Assembly (NCBI GenBank): GCA_003152485.1
Contig: PMAE01000078.1
Coordinates: 10,384 to 47,856 of the forward strand
Direction: 5' to 3'
Length of the DNA stretch: 37,473 bases
DNA from: Gemmatimonadota bacterium
GTDB taxonomy: Bacteria > Gemmatimonadota > Gemmatimonadetes > Gemmatimonadales > Gemmatimonadaceae
The translations under genes and the position numbers were made by a program. Shown here piece after piece: positions 1-8,703 of this stretch; the first letter of the stretch is position 1, and each line of letters starts with the position of its first letter. The notes beneath the pieces are model-generated. The model made no database searches. It was not told the DNA's origin and saw only the letters and a list, made by a program, of their open reading frames with translations.

Positions 1-730
1 GCTCGACGACGAGCCGCCAGAGCCATTCGAACCCTGCCGCCGACGCAACGCGTGGCGGCGTGGGAACGATGCCGGCGACATAGTCAAAGGCCGCCCCCGC
101 GATCAATGTCGCGTTGGCGGTGAGCGCAGCCCGGTTGTCCTGGACCCAGTACTCTTGTCGAGGCATCCCCATACCGACGAGGAGGACGTGCGGACGAAAC
201 GCGGCGATCCGGGCCAGCATGGCGGCCGTGCCAGCGCTCCCCGCGGCCGCGTCGAAGTAGCCGTGGGTGCCATCGAGAGCGAGGCCGGGATGGGCGGCGC
301 GCAGCCGGGTGGCGGCGAGCTCGAATACGCCTGGCTGGCCGCCGAGCGCGAAGACGCGCCACCCTGAGCGTGCCGCCTGGGCGAGCAACGGGCCGATCCA
401 GTCGACGTACGTGACGCGGTCACGTTTGGTGAGAGGCACCCCCAGCAACCGGCCGAGCGCGATGACCGCCATGCCGTCAGCGTGGCAGACATCAGCCCCC
501 GCATGGAACTCCCGCAGCCGGGCATCGCGACTGTGCAGGTACACGCTGTGCAGATTGTGATTGGCGATCACGATCCGGCGGTCGTCAGCGATGGCGCTCG
601 CGATGCATGCGTTCAGCCGTGGGATGTCGTACGCGCCAACGCGGATGCCGAGCATGGTGTACTGTGGCACGTCGGGGAGCGACGAGGTGCTGCCCGCTGA
701 TGCGGGACCGGCCGCAGTGGAGACGGTCAC
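1..730 (-). CDS. WecG/TagA/CpsF family glycosyltransferase (3' end outside window)
   Basis: This enzyme family transfers a sugar (for example N-acetylmannosaminuronate, N-acetylmannosamine or glucuronate) to a lipid-linked intermediate at the inner face of the cytoplasmic membrane. I translated the strand by hand. The family landmarks appear in order: IANHNLHSVYLHSR near the start, then CHADGMAV, GGQPGVFELAATRLR, a GTHGYF segment, VGMGMPRQEYW and AGFEWLWRL at the window edge. The gene is open to base 1, so the last part of the C-terminus is missing. I chose the GTG at 730 because it overlaps the TGA of the preceding gene (GTGA), as at the next junction upstream; an in-frame ATG at 655 is the alternative. 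It is the last visible gene of the exopolysaccharide operon and probably adds a late sugar of the repeat unit. The sugar specificity cannot be read from sequence. Confidence 0.9.
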   Translation of the reverse strand, partial: MTVSTAAGPASAGSTSSLPDVPQYTMLGIRVGAYDIPRLNACIASAIADDRRIVIANHNLHSVYLHSRDARLREFHAGADVCHADGMAVIALGRLLGVPLTKRDRVTYVDWIGPLLAQAARSGWRVFALGGQPGVFELAATRLRAAHPGLALDGTHGYFDAAAGSAGTAAMLARIAAFRPHVLLVGMGMPRQEYWVQDNRAALTANATLIAGAAFDYVAGIVPTPPRVASAAGFEWLWRLVVE

Positions 731-1929
731 GACAGCTGGAGCGCGACGCGCTGCACCGAGTCCACGATCGTCCGGCATCGGGCGGTCCAGCTGTGACCGT
801 GCTCGATGATCTGTCGGGCCCTCGCCCCCATTGCGGGAAGCCGATCGCGCGCGACGTACGCGCGGCGCAGCGCGTTCGAGAGACCGTCGGTACTCCCGGC
901 ATCGAACAGATATCCCGTTTCGCCGTTGACGACGAGCTCGACGGCGTCGGCCACGTTCGAGGAGATGATCGGCTTCGCCATGGCCATGTACTCGTACAGT
1001 TTGAGCGGCGACCGAAAGACCGCGCGGCCTTGAGAATCGGTGTGCCCCGAGTAGCCAACATCAGCGCCGGCGATGACGCCTGGTATGGCCTCACGCGACA
1101 CGGTGCCGAGAAACCGCACGTACTCCGCGAGACCGAGGTCGGCAGCGAGGCGCTCGCAGTTACGGCGGACGGGGCCATCGCCCGCAATCACCGCATGCAA
1201 CGGGAGCCCGTCCTCTGCGCGGACGGCGTGGATCGAACGGAGGAGGAGATCGATCCCCTGCCACGGTTCGAGACCGCCCGAATACACGATCGTGAAGCCC
1301 TCAAATGTCCGCGGCGTGTCAACCAACGGCTGGAAGAAGTCGGTATCCACACCATTCGGGACGACCACGACTTTCTCGGCCGGCACATTGAGCCGTTGCG
1401 TCACCAGCTCTTTGAGCGGGTTGCTGACGCAGACGAGCATCCCACAGTCGAGATATGCCTGCCGTTCATGGCGGCGGGCGAGCGACGTGAGCACCAGACT
1501 GTTGCGATCAACGCGCGCCTCCTCGGATTGCATCTCGTTCGTCTCGAGAATCCAGGGGATGCCAGCCCGCGCGAACGGGCGCCCCAGCGCTTGGAACACC
1601 GAGTAGCGCTCGTACACCCAATCGACCCGGCCTGCGAGCGCACGCCACGCGGCACGGGTATTCACCAGCGCGAGTCCGATGCGAGCCATGTCCGCGAGCA
1701 GCGCCCATTGGCCGCCCTTCCGCAACAGTTTGCCGGCGTCGCGGGCAACCACGCCGGGCGATCGGTCGCCAATGATGAACGGCTGAACCGACCATCCAAT
1801 GTGTTCGAACCCTGACATCACGCCAAGGATGTGCGACCGCGGGCCGCCAATCTCGGCGTCACGGCGGGTGGACACGCGGGGGGCGCCGGACAGATACCCA
1901 AGGCGACGTGCGCCAAATTCGGCGGTCAC
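727..1929 (-). CDS. GT4-family glycosyltransferase
   Basis: This is a cytoplasmic GT-B fold glycosyltransferase of the GT4/group 1 type, about 400 residues, the usual length. The N-terminal half carries the acceptor-binding domain. The C-terminal half shows IVYSGGLEPWQGIDLLL at the start of the nucleotide-sugar domain, then IAGDGP, and the segment SPLKLYEYMAMAKPIISS that holds the E-x7-E type signature, followed by VNGETGYLF. The open frame extends upstream to 2091 but overlaps the flippase gene there. I chose the GTG at 1929 because it sits in a GTGA overlap with the flippase stop, implying translational coupling. It probably adds one sugar during repeat-unit assembly. Donor and acceptor are unknown. 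Confidence 0.88.
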   Translation of the reverse strand: MTAEFGARRLGYLSGAPRVSTRRDAEIGGPRSHILGVMSGFEHIGWSVQPFIIGDRSPGVVARDAGKLLRKGGQWALLADMARIGLALVNTRAAWRALAGRVDWVYERYSVFQALGRPFARAGIPWILETNEMQSEEARVDRNSLVLTSLARRHERQAYLDCGMLVCVSNPLKELVTQRLNVPAEKVVVVPNGVDTDFFQPLVDTPRTFEGFTIVYSGGLEPWQGIDLLLRSIHAVRAEDGLPLHAVIAGDGPVRRNCERLAADLGLAEYVRFLGTVSREAIPGVIAGADVGYSGHTDSQGRAVFRSPLKLYEYMAMAKPIISSNVADAVELVVNGETGYLFDAGSTDGLSNALRRAYVARDRLPAMGARARQIIEHGHSWTARCRTIVDSVQRVALQLS

Positions 1930-3278
1930 GGTGTGCCTCCAGCTACGGCCATGGCCATGTGCGGCGGGTCGGCGGCGCCGCGGGCGCGGTCTTCGCGGCG
2001 ACACATGGCCAGCAACGTCCACCACAGAAGGACGGCAAGCAGACCATCGGAGGCGAGGCTGGACCACGCCGCCCCGCGCCACGACGCCCAAAGGATCAGG
2101 GGGATGTTGACGCCGATATTGAACGCGGCGATGACGACCTGTATGACGGTTCGCCGCCCTTGGTAGCCTGCACCGCTCAGCGCGTCGGCCGCGAAGTAGT
2201 GTATGGTCTTCAGTAGTGGAAGGATGGCGAGGATGCGGACAGCACCGACACTGGCACGATAATCTGCACCGAGAATATCTGGGAGCAACGGTGCCGCAAG
2301 ATACATTGCAATCCCAGCCGCCGCGGCGTAACTGCCCGCGATCGGGAGCAGTTGGCGGGACACGGCGAGACTGGCGCGGGCACCACCCGCGCCCTGGCGG
2401 AAGAATCGGGGATAGGCGGCAGCCAGCAGGGCGCGGACGGGAACGAACCCCACCTCGATGACACGATAGGCCGCACCATAGATCCCGGTCGCTTCCAACG
2501 TAGACAGACGAGCGAGCATCGATTTGTCGATGTCATTGTACACGGACTGGGCCGACAGTCCAGTCGCGAAATACGTGCCTTCCCGGAGCTCGCTGGCGGG
2601 ATAACCAAGCACCCACGCCGGTTTCCCCAGTTCGCGCCAGGCAATCGTCACGGTCAGGAGCGCGCCGATCGCCGAGCTCGCGACGTACCATCCGGCCCAC
2701 CGCGCGGGGGTCGGGTGTCCGAACACCACCATCAGGCCGGCGGCCGCGAGTCGCAGCACCGACATCATCACCGGGAACTGGGCCGTACGCGAGAGACGCT
2801 CATGCGCCTGGAATGCCTGACCACTGATATCGATGAGACGGGCGAAGAGCAGATCGCCGGCGGCGACGCACACCACGAGTGAGAGCGGAATCGTCGGCGG
2901 CAGGAAGATTCGCGCACCGAGGATCACCGCGACGGCAAGCACGAGGCCGGACAAGACCGTCGTGGAGAGCGCCCCACCCCAGTAGCGCTGGAAGTTGTCC
3001 CGTGAGCGGGACACGTGCTTGACGAGGAGATTGCCCGCCCCGATACTGGCGAACGGCGCCACCAGCGCAACGAGTGCCACCGTCCCGACGAAGGCACCGT
3101 ATCCGTCCGCGCCAAGCGCGCGCGCGATGACGACAAAATACGCGGCGCCGACCGCCACCCGACCACCTTGTCCGAGCGCCATCCAGGCCGTATTGCGGGC
3201 CAGTAGGCGGTGTTCCACGTGCGGAGCTGCGGGCGGTTCGGCCCCTAGCGAAACGCGAGAGGGCTGGTCGTGAATCAC
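1926..3278 (-). CDS. Polysaccharide flippase (Wzx / oligosaccharide flippase family)
   Basis: This is a polytopic membrane protein of about 450 residues, the usual length for Wzx-type flippases, which move undecaprenyl-linked repeat units from the cytoplasmic to the periplasmic face. The N-terminus has the typical LARNTAWMALGQGGRVAVGA opening with the first helix. Repeated hydrophobic segments follow to the end, with the characteristic middle stretch of charged residues around SVYNDIDKSMLARLSTLEATGIYGAAYR. I place the start at GTG 3278, 37 bases after the stop of the sugar transferase; no strong ribosome site is visible, so the start is uncertain. It overlaps the downstream GT4 gene by four bases. 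Its place between the initiating transferase and two glycosyltransferases supports a Wzx role. No Wzy polymerase is visible in the window. Confidence 0.86.
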   Translation of the reverse strand: MIHDQPSRVSLGAEPPAAPHVEHRLLARNTAWMALGQGGRVAVGAAYFVVIARALGADGYGAFVGTVALVALVAPFASIGAGNLLVKHVSRSRDNFQRYWGGALSTTVLSGLVLAVAVILGARIFLPPTIPLSLVVCVAAGDLLFARLIDISGQAFQAHERLSRTAQFPVMMSVLRLAAAGLMVVFGHPTPARWAGWYVASSAIGALLTVTIAWRELGKPAWVLGYPASELREGTYFATGLSAQSVYNDIDKSMLARLSTLEATGIYGAAYRVIEVGFVPVRALLAAAYPRFFRQGAGGARASLAVSRQLLPIAGSYAAAAGIAMYLAAPLLPDILGADYRASVGAVRILAILPLLKTIHYFAADALSGAGYQGRRTVIQVVIAAFNIGVNIPLILWASWRGAAWSSLASDGLLAVLLWWTLLAMCRREDRARGAADPPHMAMAVAGGTP

Positions 3279-3315
3279 GGTGCGGGACGCGGGAGCCCGA
3301 GTGCGCCGGGCGCCC

Positions 3316-4893
3316 TCAGGCGGCCCCGCGCCCCCAGAGGACGGCGGGAACGGTCTTCGCCAGGATCTGCAGATCGAGGCCGAGCGACCAGCCGTCGATG
3401 TACTGCAGGTCGAGCAGCACCCAGCGGTCGAACGCGAGGTCGCTGCGCCCACTGATCTGCCACAAACCGGTCAGGCCGGGTGGCACGCTGAACCGGCGCA
3501 TGAGCCACGACTCGGAGAACTTGTGCACGTCGCGCACCGGGAGCGGCCGCGGTCCGACGAGCGACATGTCGCCTCGCACGACGTTGAAGAGCTGTGGGAG
3601 CTCGTCGAGCGACATCCGGCGCAGCACGCGACCGATCGGGGTGATCCGCGGGTCATCACGGATCTTGAACACGGGGCCCGTCGCCTCGTTGCGCGTCTCG
3701 AGGTCGGCCTGCAAGGCTTCCGCGCCAATGACCATCGTCCGGAACTTGTACATCGCGAACCGCCGCTTGTTCAGTCCGAACCGCTGCTGGCTGAAGATCA
3801 CGGGGCCCGGGTCGGACAGCTTGATGGCGATCGCGACAACGAGCATGACGGGCGCCGCGACGGCCAGGCCCATCGCGCCGCCCAGGAGATCCATCGCGCG
3901 CTTGACGAGCATCCGGTGGTCGTCGTTGACGACGTGCATCCGAACGACCGGGAAGCGACCCGTCTGCTCGTAGCTGGGCCGGCCGAGCGATGACTGGAAC
4001 ACATCAGCCAGATACGCGGCCCGTACGCCCAGCCGCTCACAGAGGGCGATCGTGTTCTGGATCTTGCCGTAGCACGACTTGATAGGGAGGGTGATCAGCA
4101 CGTCGTCGATGACGTGTCGCATCAGGATCCCCTCGAGGTCGTCGAGCGTCCCGATCATACGCTGCGCGATCTCTTCGGCGACCGGATCAGGATTCGTATC
4201 CACGAACCCGTAGATCTGGACCGCGTCCTCGGCGTGCGCGTAGAGCTCGTGGTACAATCGTTGGGCCCGGGGCCCGCTCCCGACGATGAGCACGTTGCGG
4301 ATGGCGGCGGCCGGGGATGGCGCGGCGGCCAACCAGACGAGCCAGCGCAGCGCGGACAGCGTGACCACGGCGACCGTCACGAAATACCCGACGGAGATCG
4401 GCCGCACCGCGCCGGTGCTACTAGCGAGGGGGAACAGGACCAGCGGGATCCCACCCACGAGACAGGCGCCGACGAGGCGCAGGGCGTATAGCATCGGCTC
4501 TTCGAGCCGGCGCTCGTCATAGAGACCGAACATCATCAAGCTCGCGTGCAGCACCGCGGCGAACACGGCGAGCAGCAGCAAGTTCTTGACGGTGACCCGC
4601 ATGTTGAGGAAACCCGCGATGCTGGCCGCCCCGGGGTGACTCGCGTTCGTGAGCACGAAGACGCCGACGACGGCGCCCAGCACGGCGGCCACGTCGAGGT
4701 AGCGGCAGGCGTCGAGCATGCGCTGGGTGGCGCGCGCAGCGCGGGGCGGCAGCACGCCCAAGCGCGCCGCGGCCGCGATGCCGCCGCTATACGCGGTGGC
4801 GAAGCGATCGACGGCGCCCTTCGCGTCGCCGTTCTTCGACGGCACCGGGGATTTCGCGGGTGCTGATAGGACAGGCCCAGCCGGAGCGATCAC
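3316..4893 (-). CDS. Exopolysaccharide polyprenyl glycosylphosphotransferase (initiating sugar transferase)
   Basis: This enzyme starts repeat-unit synthesis by transferring a sugar-1-phosphate to undecaprenyl phosphate (WbaP/WcaJ/GumD-like). The 525 residues match the full-length family. Four hydrophobic segments lie at about 66-84, 103-123, 137-157 and 168-190. A Rossmann-like CoA-binding_3 domain begins near residue 200 (VLIVGSGPRAQRLYHEL). The C-terminal catalytic domain shows KRAMDLLGGAMGLAVAAPVM, PVIFSQQRFG, YKFRTM, and the hallmark DELPQLFNVVRGDMSLVGPR. The start is a GTG at 4893 with AGAGG a few bases upstream and only a nine-base gap to the kinase stop, so the two are almost surely cotranscribed. 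The sugar (glucose or galactose) is not determined. Confidence 0.93.
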   Translation of the reverse strand: MIAPAGPVLSAPAKSPVPSKNGDAKGAVDRFATAYSGGIAAAARLGVLPPRAARATQRMLDACRYLDVAAVLGAVVGVFVLTNASHPGAASIAGFLNMRVTVKNLLLLAVFAAVLHASLMMFGLYDERRLEEPMLYALRLVGACLVGGIPLVLFPLASSTGAVRPISVGYFVTVAVVTLSALRWLVWLAAAPSPAAAIRNVLIVGSGPRAQRLYHELYAHAEDAVQIYGFVDTNPDPVAEEIAQRMIGTLDDLEGILMRHVIDDVLITLPIKSCYGKIQNTIALCERLGVRAAYLADVFQSSLGRPSYEQTGRFPVVRMHVVNDDHRMLVKRAMDLLGGAMGLAVAAPVMLVVAIAIKLSDPGPVIFSQQRFGLNKRRFAMYKFRTMVIGAEALQADLETRNEATGPVFKIRDDPRITPIGRVLRRMSLDELPQLFNVVRGDMSLVGPRPLPVRDVHKFSESWLMRRFSVPPGLTGLWQISGRSDLAFDRWVLLDLQYIDGWSLGLDLQILAKTVPAVLWGRGAA

Positions 4894-4902
4894 TGCTGAC
4901 CT

Positions 4903-7410
4903 CTAAGCCTCCGCCATGTAATACCGGTCCCTGTGACCCTGAAAGCGGTACGCACCATCGTATGCCGCGTCCCGGTGGAAGTCGATGTCATTGAGGACGG
5001 CGCCCAGTACCGGGGCTCGAACGTGCCGTAACTGCTCCATCGCGAACATCAATGCCTGGACGGCCGTGACGCCCGAGCGCACGACGACCACCACGCCATC
5101 GGCGTGGGATCCCAGGAGCGCCGCGTCAGTGACGACGTTGATCGGCGGAGAATCGAGAATGATCGTGTCGTAGTGCTGCTTGACGCGGTCCATGAGCGTG
5201 CGCATCGCCGGCGAATCGATCAGCGACGCCGGGTTATGCGGCAACGCGCCGGTCGTGAGATAGTGCAGCGATCCCGCCCGTCCCAGGTCAACTCGACGCA
5301 GTGCGGCCTCGAGCGACGTGGTGCCTTGCAAAATGTCCGAGAGTCCGGGCTCGCGATTGGATCCAAACACACGGTTGATCACGCCACGCCGCATGTCGGC
5401 ATCCACGAGCAGCACCGTATGGCCGCGCTGCACGAGGGTGACCGCGAGATTGGTGGCGCTGGTCGTCTTCCCATCGCCGGACAGCGGGCTCGTGAAAACG
5501 ATCGTCTTGAGCTCGCCGCCCGGGTGAATGAACGCCAGGTTCGTCTGCAGCGTGCTATACGCCTCGGCGACGGCGTTGCGGGCCGACGGGTCAGTGACGA
5601 GGACGCTATCCGAATTGCCATTGAGATGCGGACCACTCAACGACCGCCGCTTGCCGGTGAGTCGGCGGCGACCGCCCGTACCCGGCGGACCGAGGTCCTC
5701 GGCGAGCCGGAGCCGCGACATGAACTCGTCGCCCAGATTGATCCGCGGAATCAGCCCAAGCACGGGTGCGCCCGTCGCGGCCAGCACGTCGGCGCGAGTG
5801 TGGATCGTGTGATCGCGGGCCTCGCGGGTCAGCGCGAGCCCGATGCCGAGCATGAGGCCGAGTATGACCGACGCCGCCATGTAGAGCAGGGGCCTCGGCA
5901 TCACCGGTTTGTGCGGCTCGACGGCGGGGTCCATGACGTACACGCTTGGATCCACGACCGCGGCCGCGACTTCGGCTTCCTTGAGTCGGGTCTGCAGTGT
6001 CGTGTAGATGTCCTCGAGCACCTTCGGCTGCCGCGAGAGTCGCGCGAACTGGATCTCCTTCGACGGGATCGTGCGCATCTTGGCGGCGGAGGTCTGGAGG
6101 ACGGCGTCGTCAGCCGAGACCTGGTTGTTGAGGCCTTGGAGGTACGTCTGCCCGATCAACTTGAGTTGCTGGTCGATCTGATCGATGCGCGCCGTGAGCG
6201 TCATCACGTCCGGGTCCTTGGGCGTGCGGCGTGTGAGGAGCGCCACCCGCTCGTCCTCGACCGTCGCGAGCGAGGCGAGCAGCTCGGACGCGGCGTTGTT
6301 CTTCAGGAGCGTGGGGAAGGCAATCAGCCGGCGGAAGGGCGACGGCTGGTCGGGGCGCTGCCGCGCGGCCTGCGCCGTGATATCAGCCATGAGCGCCGAG
6401 AGGGCGTCCCGTTCCGCGCCGACGGTATTGCGGTCGGCCTGGAGCTCGGCGAGGTGCGTGACGTCGCTCGTCGCTTCATCGGGCAAGCTGACGATCCCGT
6501 TCTGCTCGCGGAATGCCTCGAGCTGGCCTTCCGAGGCGGTGAGCTGACGAGACACGCTGTCGAGTTGCTGCGCGAGGACCTTGGCCGTGCTGCGGGCCTG
6601 GACTTTGTGCTGGGAGTCGCGGTCCGCGATGAAGAGCCCGGCGACCACGTTCGGCACATCGCGAACGAGTTGGCGGTCGGTCCCACGATACGTCAGGGTG
6701 AGGACGTTGGCGTCGCGATCGGGGCGATCCACCTTGAGCGCCTTACCGAACGCCTCGGCGGCGACATCCCGTCCGATCACAATGAGGGTGAACTCATCCG
6801 TCGTGACGGTCGGCGCGACCGTTACGGCGACCCCGGGGAGCGAGAGCGAGCCGCCTGCCTTGACGGTGCCGATGTCCTTGTCCGCGTTCTCGTCGTGCAC
6901 GACGTACGTCTTGTCCGATTCCCGAAGTTTGAATGTGTACTCCCCCGAATCGTCCACCGGCGCGACCTTGACGACACTGAACAGCGACGAGCGCGGCGCA
7001 CGCACCGGGGTGGTAATGGCGCGGAGTCCGAGCGAATCGATCGTGGCTTCGGCGAGCCGGCGGCTCTCGAGGGCTTCGAGCTCGGTGCTGACGTCACGGT
7101 CCTGACCGACGCGGGTGACGAGATCGGGGAGGTCGACCCTCGTCTCCTCGAGTCGGATGGCGGCGACGGATTCCCAGCGCGGGGGGATGAGAAACGTGAA
7201 GAGGCCGACCAGCACCACCATCGTGACGACGCCGCTCGCGACCGTCCACCGATGCCGCCGCACCAGACTCCAGAGCCCGGCGACCGTGGCAGGGTCGACG
7301 CGGCCCGGTCGGTCGATCGCCGCGAGCGGCACGTGGGCCGACATCGCGGGGACGATCGACCCGCCGTGTGGCAGCAGGGGTTGAGACGGCGGTAGCCCTT
7401 CGTTGAGCAT
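4903..7410 (-). CDS. Wzc-like polysaccharide co-polymerase / tyrosine autokinase
   Basis: This inner-membrane protein couples chain-length control to a cytoplasmic bacterial tyrosine kinase. At 835 residues it is a fused Wzz plus BY-kinase protein, as in Proteobacteria. There is a first membrane helix at about 56-76, a long periplasmic domain rich in coiled coil, and a second helix near PLLYMAASVILGLMLGIGLA. The kinase domain has Walker A (PLSGDGKTTSATNLA), Walker A' (VLLVDADMRRG) and Walker B (IILDSPP). The C-terminal tail carries four tyrosines (in AAYDGAYRF and RYYMAEA), probable autophosphorylation sites, though fewer than in many Wzc proteins. The ATG at 7410 is plausible; a later Met near residue 23 is an alternative. 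It follows the OPX gene by about 150 bases and precedes the sugar transferase by nine, so it forms the export machine with both. Confidence 0.93.
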   Translation of the reverse strand: MLNEGLPPSQPLLPHGGSIVPAMSAHVPLAAIDRPGRVDPATVAGLWSLVRRHRWTVASGVVTMVVLVGLFTFLIPPRWESVAAIRLEETRVDLPDLVTRVGQDRDVSTELEALESRRLAEATIDSLGLRAITTPVRAPRSSLFSVVKVAPVDDSGEYTFKLRESDKTYVVHDENADKDIGTVKAGGSLSLPGVAVTVAPTVTTDEFTLIVIGRDVAAEAFGKALKVDRPDRDANVLTLTYRGTDRQLVRDVPNVVAGLFIADRDSQHKVQARSTAKVLAQQLDSVSRQLTASEGQLEAFREQNGIVSLPDEATSDVTHLAELQADRNTVGAERDALSALMADITAQAARQRPDQPSPFRRLIAFPTLLKNNAASELLASLATVEDERVALLTRRTPKDPDVMTLTARIDQIDQQLKLIGQTYLQGLNNQVSADDAVLQTSAAKMRTIPSKEIQFARLSRQPKVLEDIYTTLQTRLKEAEVAAAVVDPSVYVMDPAVEPHKPVMPRPLLYMAASVILGLMLGIGLALTREARDHTIHTRADVLAATGAPVLGLIPRINLGDEFMSRLRLAEDLGPPGTGGRRRLTGKRRSLSGPHLNGNSDSVLVTDPSARNAVAEAYSTLQTNLAFIHPGGELKTIVFTSPLSGDGKTTSATNLAVTLVQRGHTVLLVDADMRRGVINRVFGSNREPGLSDILQGTTSLEAALRRVDLGRAGSLHYLTTGALPHNPASLIDSPAMRTLMDRVKQHYDTIILDSPPINVVTDAALLGSHADGVVVVVRSGVTAVQALMFAMEQLRHVRAPVLGAVLNDIDFHRDAAYDGAYRFQGHRDRYYMAEA

Positions 7411-7559
7411 GGCAGGTCAGTTGGTGAAAGTCTGGCAGATAAGCCAGTGGATTACGAAAGCGGGTGGAGCGTCGAGCGAGAGCGCATACATGGAGCGATC
7501 AGCACCAGATCACCTACAGGGACTCCGCAATTGGCCGGGTGCCACAGAGGCGCGTCGGG

Positions 7560-8285
7560 CTAGTTGTGCGTGATGACGGTGGTGGTGACGATCACGATGG
7601 CGCCGATCATGGCGCCGACGATATAGCCGTTGCGGGCGATCCAACTGCGTTCCGGCAGGAAGAGCTCATCGCCCGACCGGATCGCGGTCTCACTGACTGG
7701 GGTCCGTTCGGTAAAGCGCATCGGCTGCCGCTTGCCACCGCGGATCAGCTCGAGCTTGTCCTGATTGCCGTTTGGGTCGGCACCGCCGGCGAGGGCCAGC
7801 ACGTCGGAAATCGTCATCGTCGGGTCGACCGGATACAGACCGGGGTTTTTGACCGAGCCGAGGACCGTCACCCGGCGCAGCATGGTGACCTCGATCGACG
7901 GATCGCGGAGGTACTGCGAGTACGTCCCCACTAGCATGCGCCGGAGCGAATCGGTGGTGATGTCGGTGACGTGGACCTGACCGATCTTCGGGAACACGGC
8001 GAGGCCGTGTTCGTCCACCGAGAAATCACCCGACAGGTCCGGTTCGCGCCAGATCTTGAGGCGAACCAAATCACCGGGATAGAGAATCGCGTTGGCGGCC
8101 GCGTCCGAACGGGCGACCGACGCGTCAGTACTTGGGCGGCCGTTCTGGTTCGGTGGCGGCGGCGCGGGCTGGGTCGCGACTTGTCCAGTCGATTGGCCGG
8201 CGGCGGCGGTCGACAAGACGGCGGCGACGAGCGTGCATATGGAGATGCTGCGTGCACGGCGTGCGGGAGATAACGAGTGGAGCAT
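7560..8285 (-). CDS. Polysaccharide export protein (OPX, Wza/Poly_export family)
   Basis: This protein forms the periplasmic/outer-membrane conduit for the polymer. I place the start at ATG 8285, which gives about 241 residues opening with a signal peptide (MLHSLSPARRARSISICTLV, ending near AAAGQ). A proline-rich linker follows. The Poly_export domain begins at YPGDLVRLKIWREPDLSG with the usual DEHGLAVFPKIG, then an SLBB-like part (RRVTVLGSVKNPGLYPV, ISDVLALAGGADPNGNQDKL). The end is unusual: a hydrophobic stretch (NGYIVGAMIGAIVIVTTTVI) closes the protein and may be a membrane helix in place of Wza's amphipathic outer-membrane helix. There is no lipobox cysteine. It heads the operon, followed by the kinase. 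The frame is open to 8456, but that part lacks a signal-peptide look. Confidence 0.9.
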   Translation of the reverse strand: MLHSLSPARRARSISICTLVAAVLSTAAAGQSTGQVATQPAPPPPNQNGRPSTDASVARSDAAANAILYPGDLVRLKIWREPDLSGDFSVDEHGLAVFPKIGQVHVTDITTDSLRRMLVGTYSQYLRDPSIEVTMLRRVTVLGSVKNPGLYPVDPTMTISDVLALAGGADPNGNQDKLELIRGGKRQPMRFTERTPVSETAIRSGDELFLPERSWIARNGYIVGAMIGAIVIVTTTVITHN

Positions 8286-8703
8286 CCCGTGGATTGCTCC
8301 GTTGCGCGCGGCTCGCGTCTCTCGACCCGCTGGTATCGCCAGAACCTGTTCCAAGTGCCACTCCGTCAGCATTGTGACGCCAATCGCGCACCCCACCATC
8401 TGACGGCTGGTGCGACCCTGGGTCATTGAGTAAACCGTCCGACATCCTACCGGCATCGCCGGCCCCGCGGCGTGCGGGTCGGCGGCTCCATGAGCCGCAA
8501 GTCTCGCACCCGTCGGTCATCGCGTAACTAACGCCCTAAAAGGCGTTTGGGGCTGTGACGTACATCACTGTTCCACAGCTTTTTTGGGTCTCGACCAGGT
8601 ATTTCTCGCCGCCGCCTCGTCTCAACAGACTGGAACGACAACCCAGATGGCACACAATCCGTTGCGCCTCGGCCACACCCGCCGGGCAGCGACCGTACAA
8701 AAC
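8286..8703. promoter_or_regulatory. Upstream region of the exopolysaccharide operon
   Basis: This 418-base gap lies between the OPX start and the end of the GT2-like gene and should hold the operon promoter on the minus strand. I see no convincing gene. It contains a CRP-type dyad (8554-8569), a six-base-pair hairpin AACGCC-CTAAAA-GGCGTT (8530-8547), and a longer stem GCTGTG/CACAGC (8552-8579) with T6 after it on the plus strand. I could not place a -10/-35 pair with confidence. Confidence 0.55.
8554..8569. promoter_or_regulatory. CRP/FNR/Clp-type binding site candidate
   Basis: The bases read TGTGA-CGTACA-TCACT, matching nine of ten positions of the classical CRP-family half-sites TGTGA-N6-TCACA. 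It lies about 270 bases upstream of the OPX start, in the only sizeable gap before the operon. In Xanthomonas the CRP-like protein Clp, which responds to c-di-GMP, controls the gum exopolysaccharide genes, so the placement is sensible, but a single site may be chance. Confidence 0.45.

Noticed and set aside
607-1815. Plus-strand frame of 402 codons opposite the GT4 gene
   Set aside because: The minus strand carries an obvious glycosyltransferase with conserved motifs and coupled start; the plus frame has none.
5104-7395. Plus-strand frame of 763 codons opposite the tyrosine kinase
   Set aside because: It is antisense to a clear Wzc-like gene, Arg-rich, with no recognisable motif. High GC content keeps such frames open.
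8552-8585. Stem GCTGTG/CACAGC with T6, resembling a plus-strand terminator
   Set aside because: There is no plus-strand gene upstream, and the 16-base loop contains the CRP-like site. A regulatory dyad explains it better.
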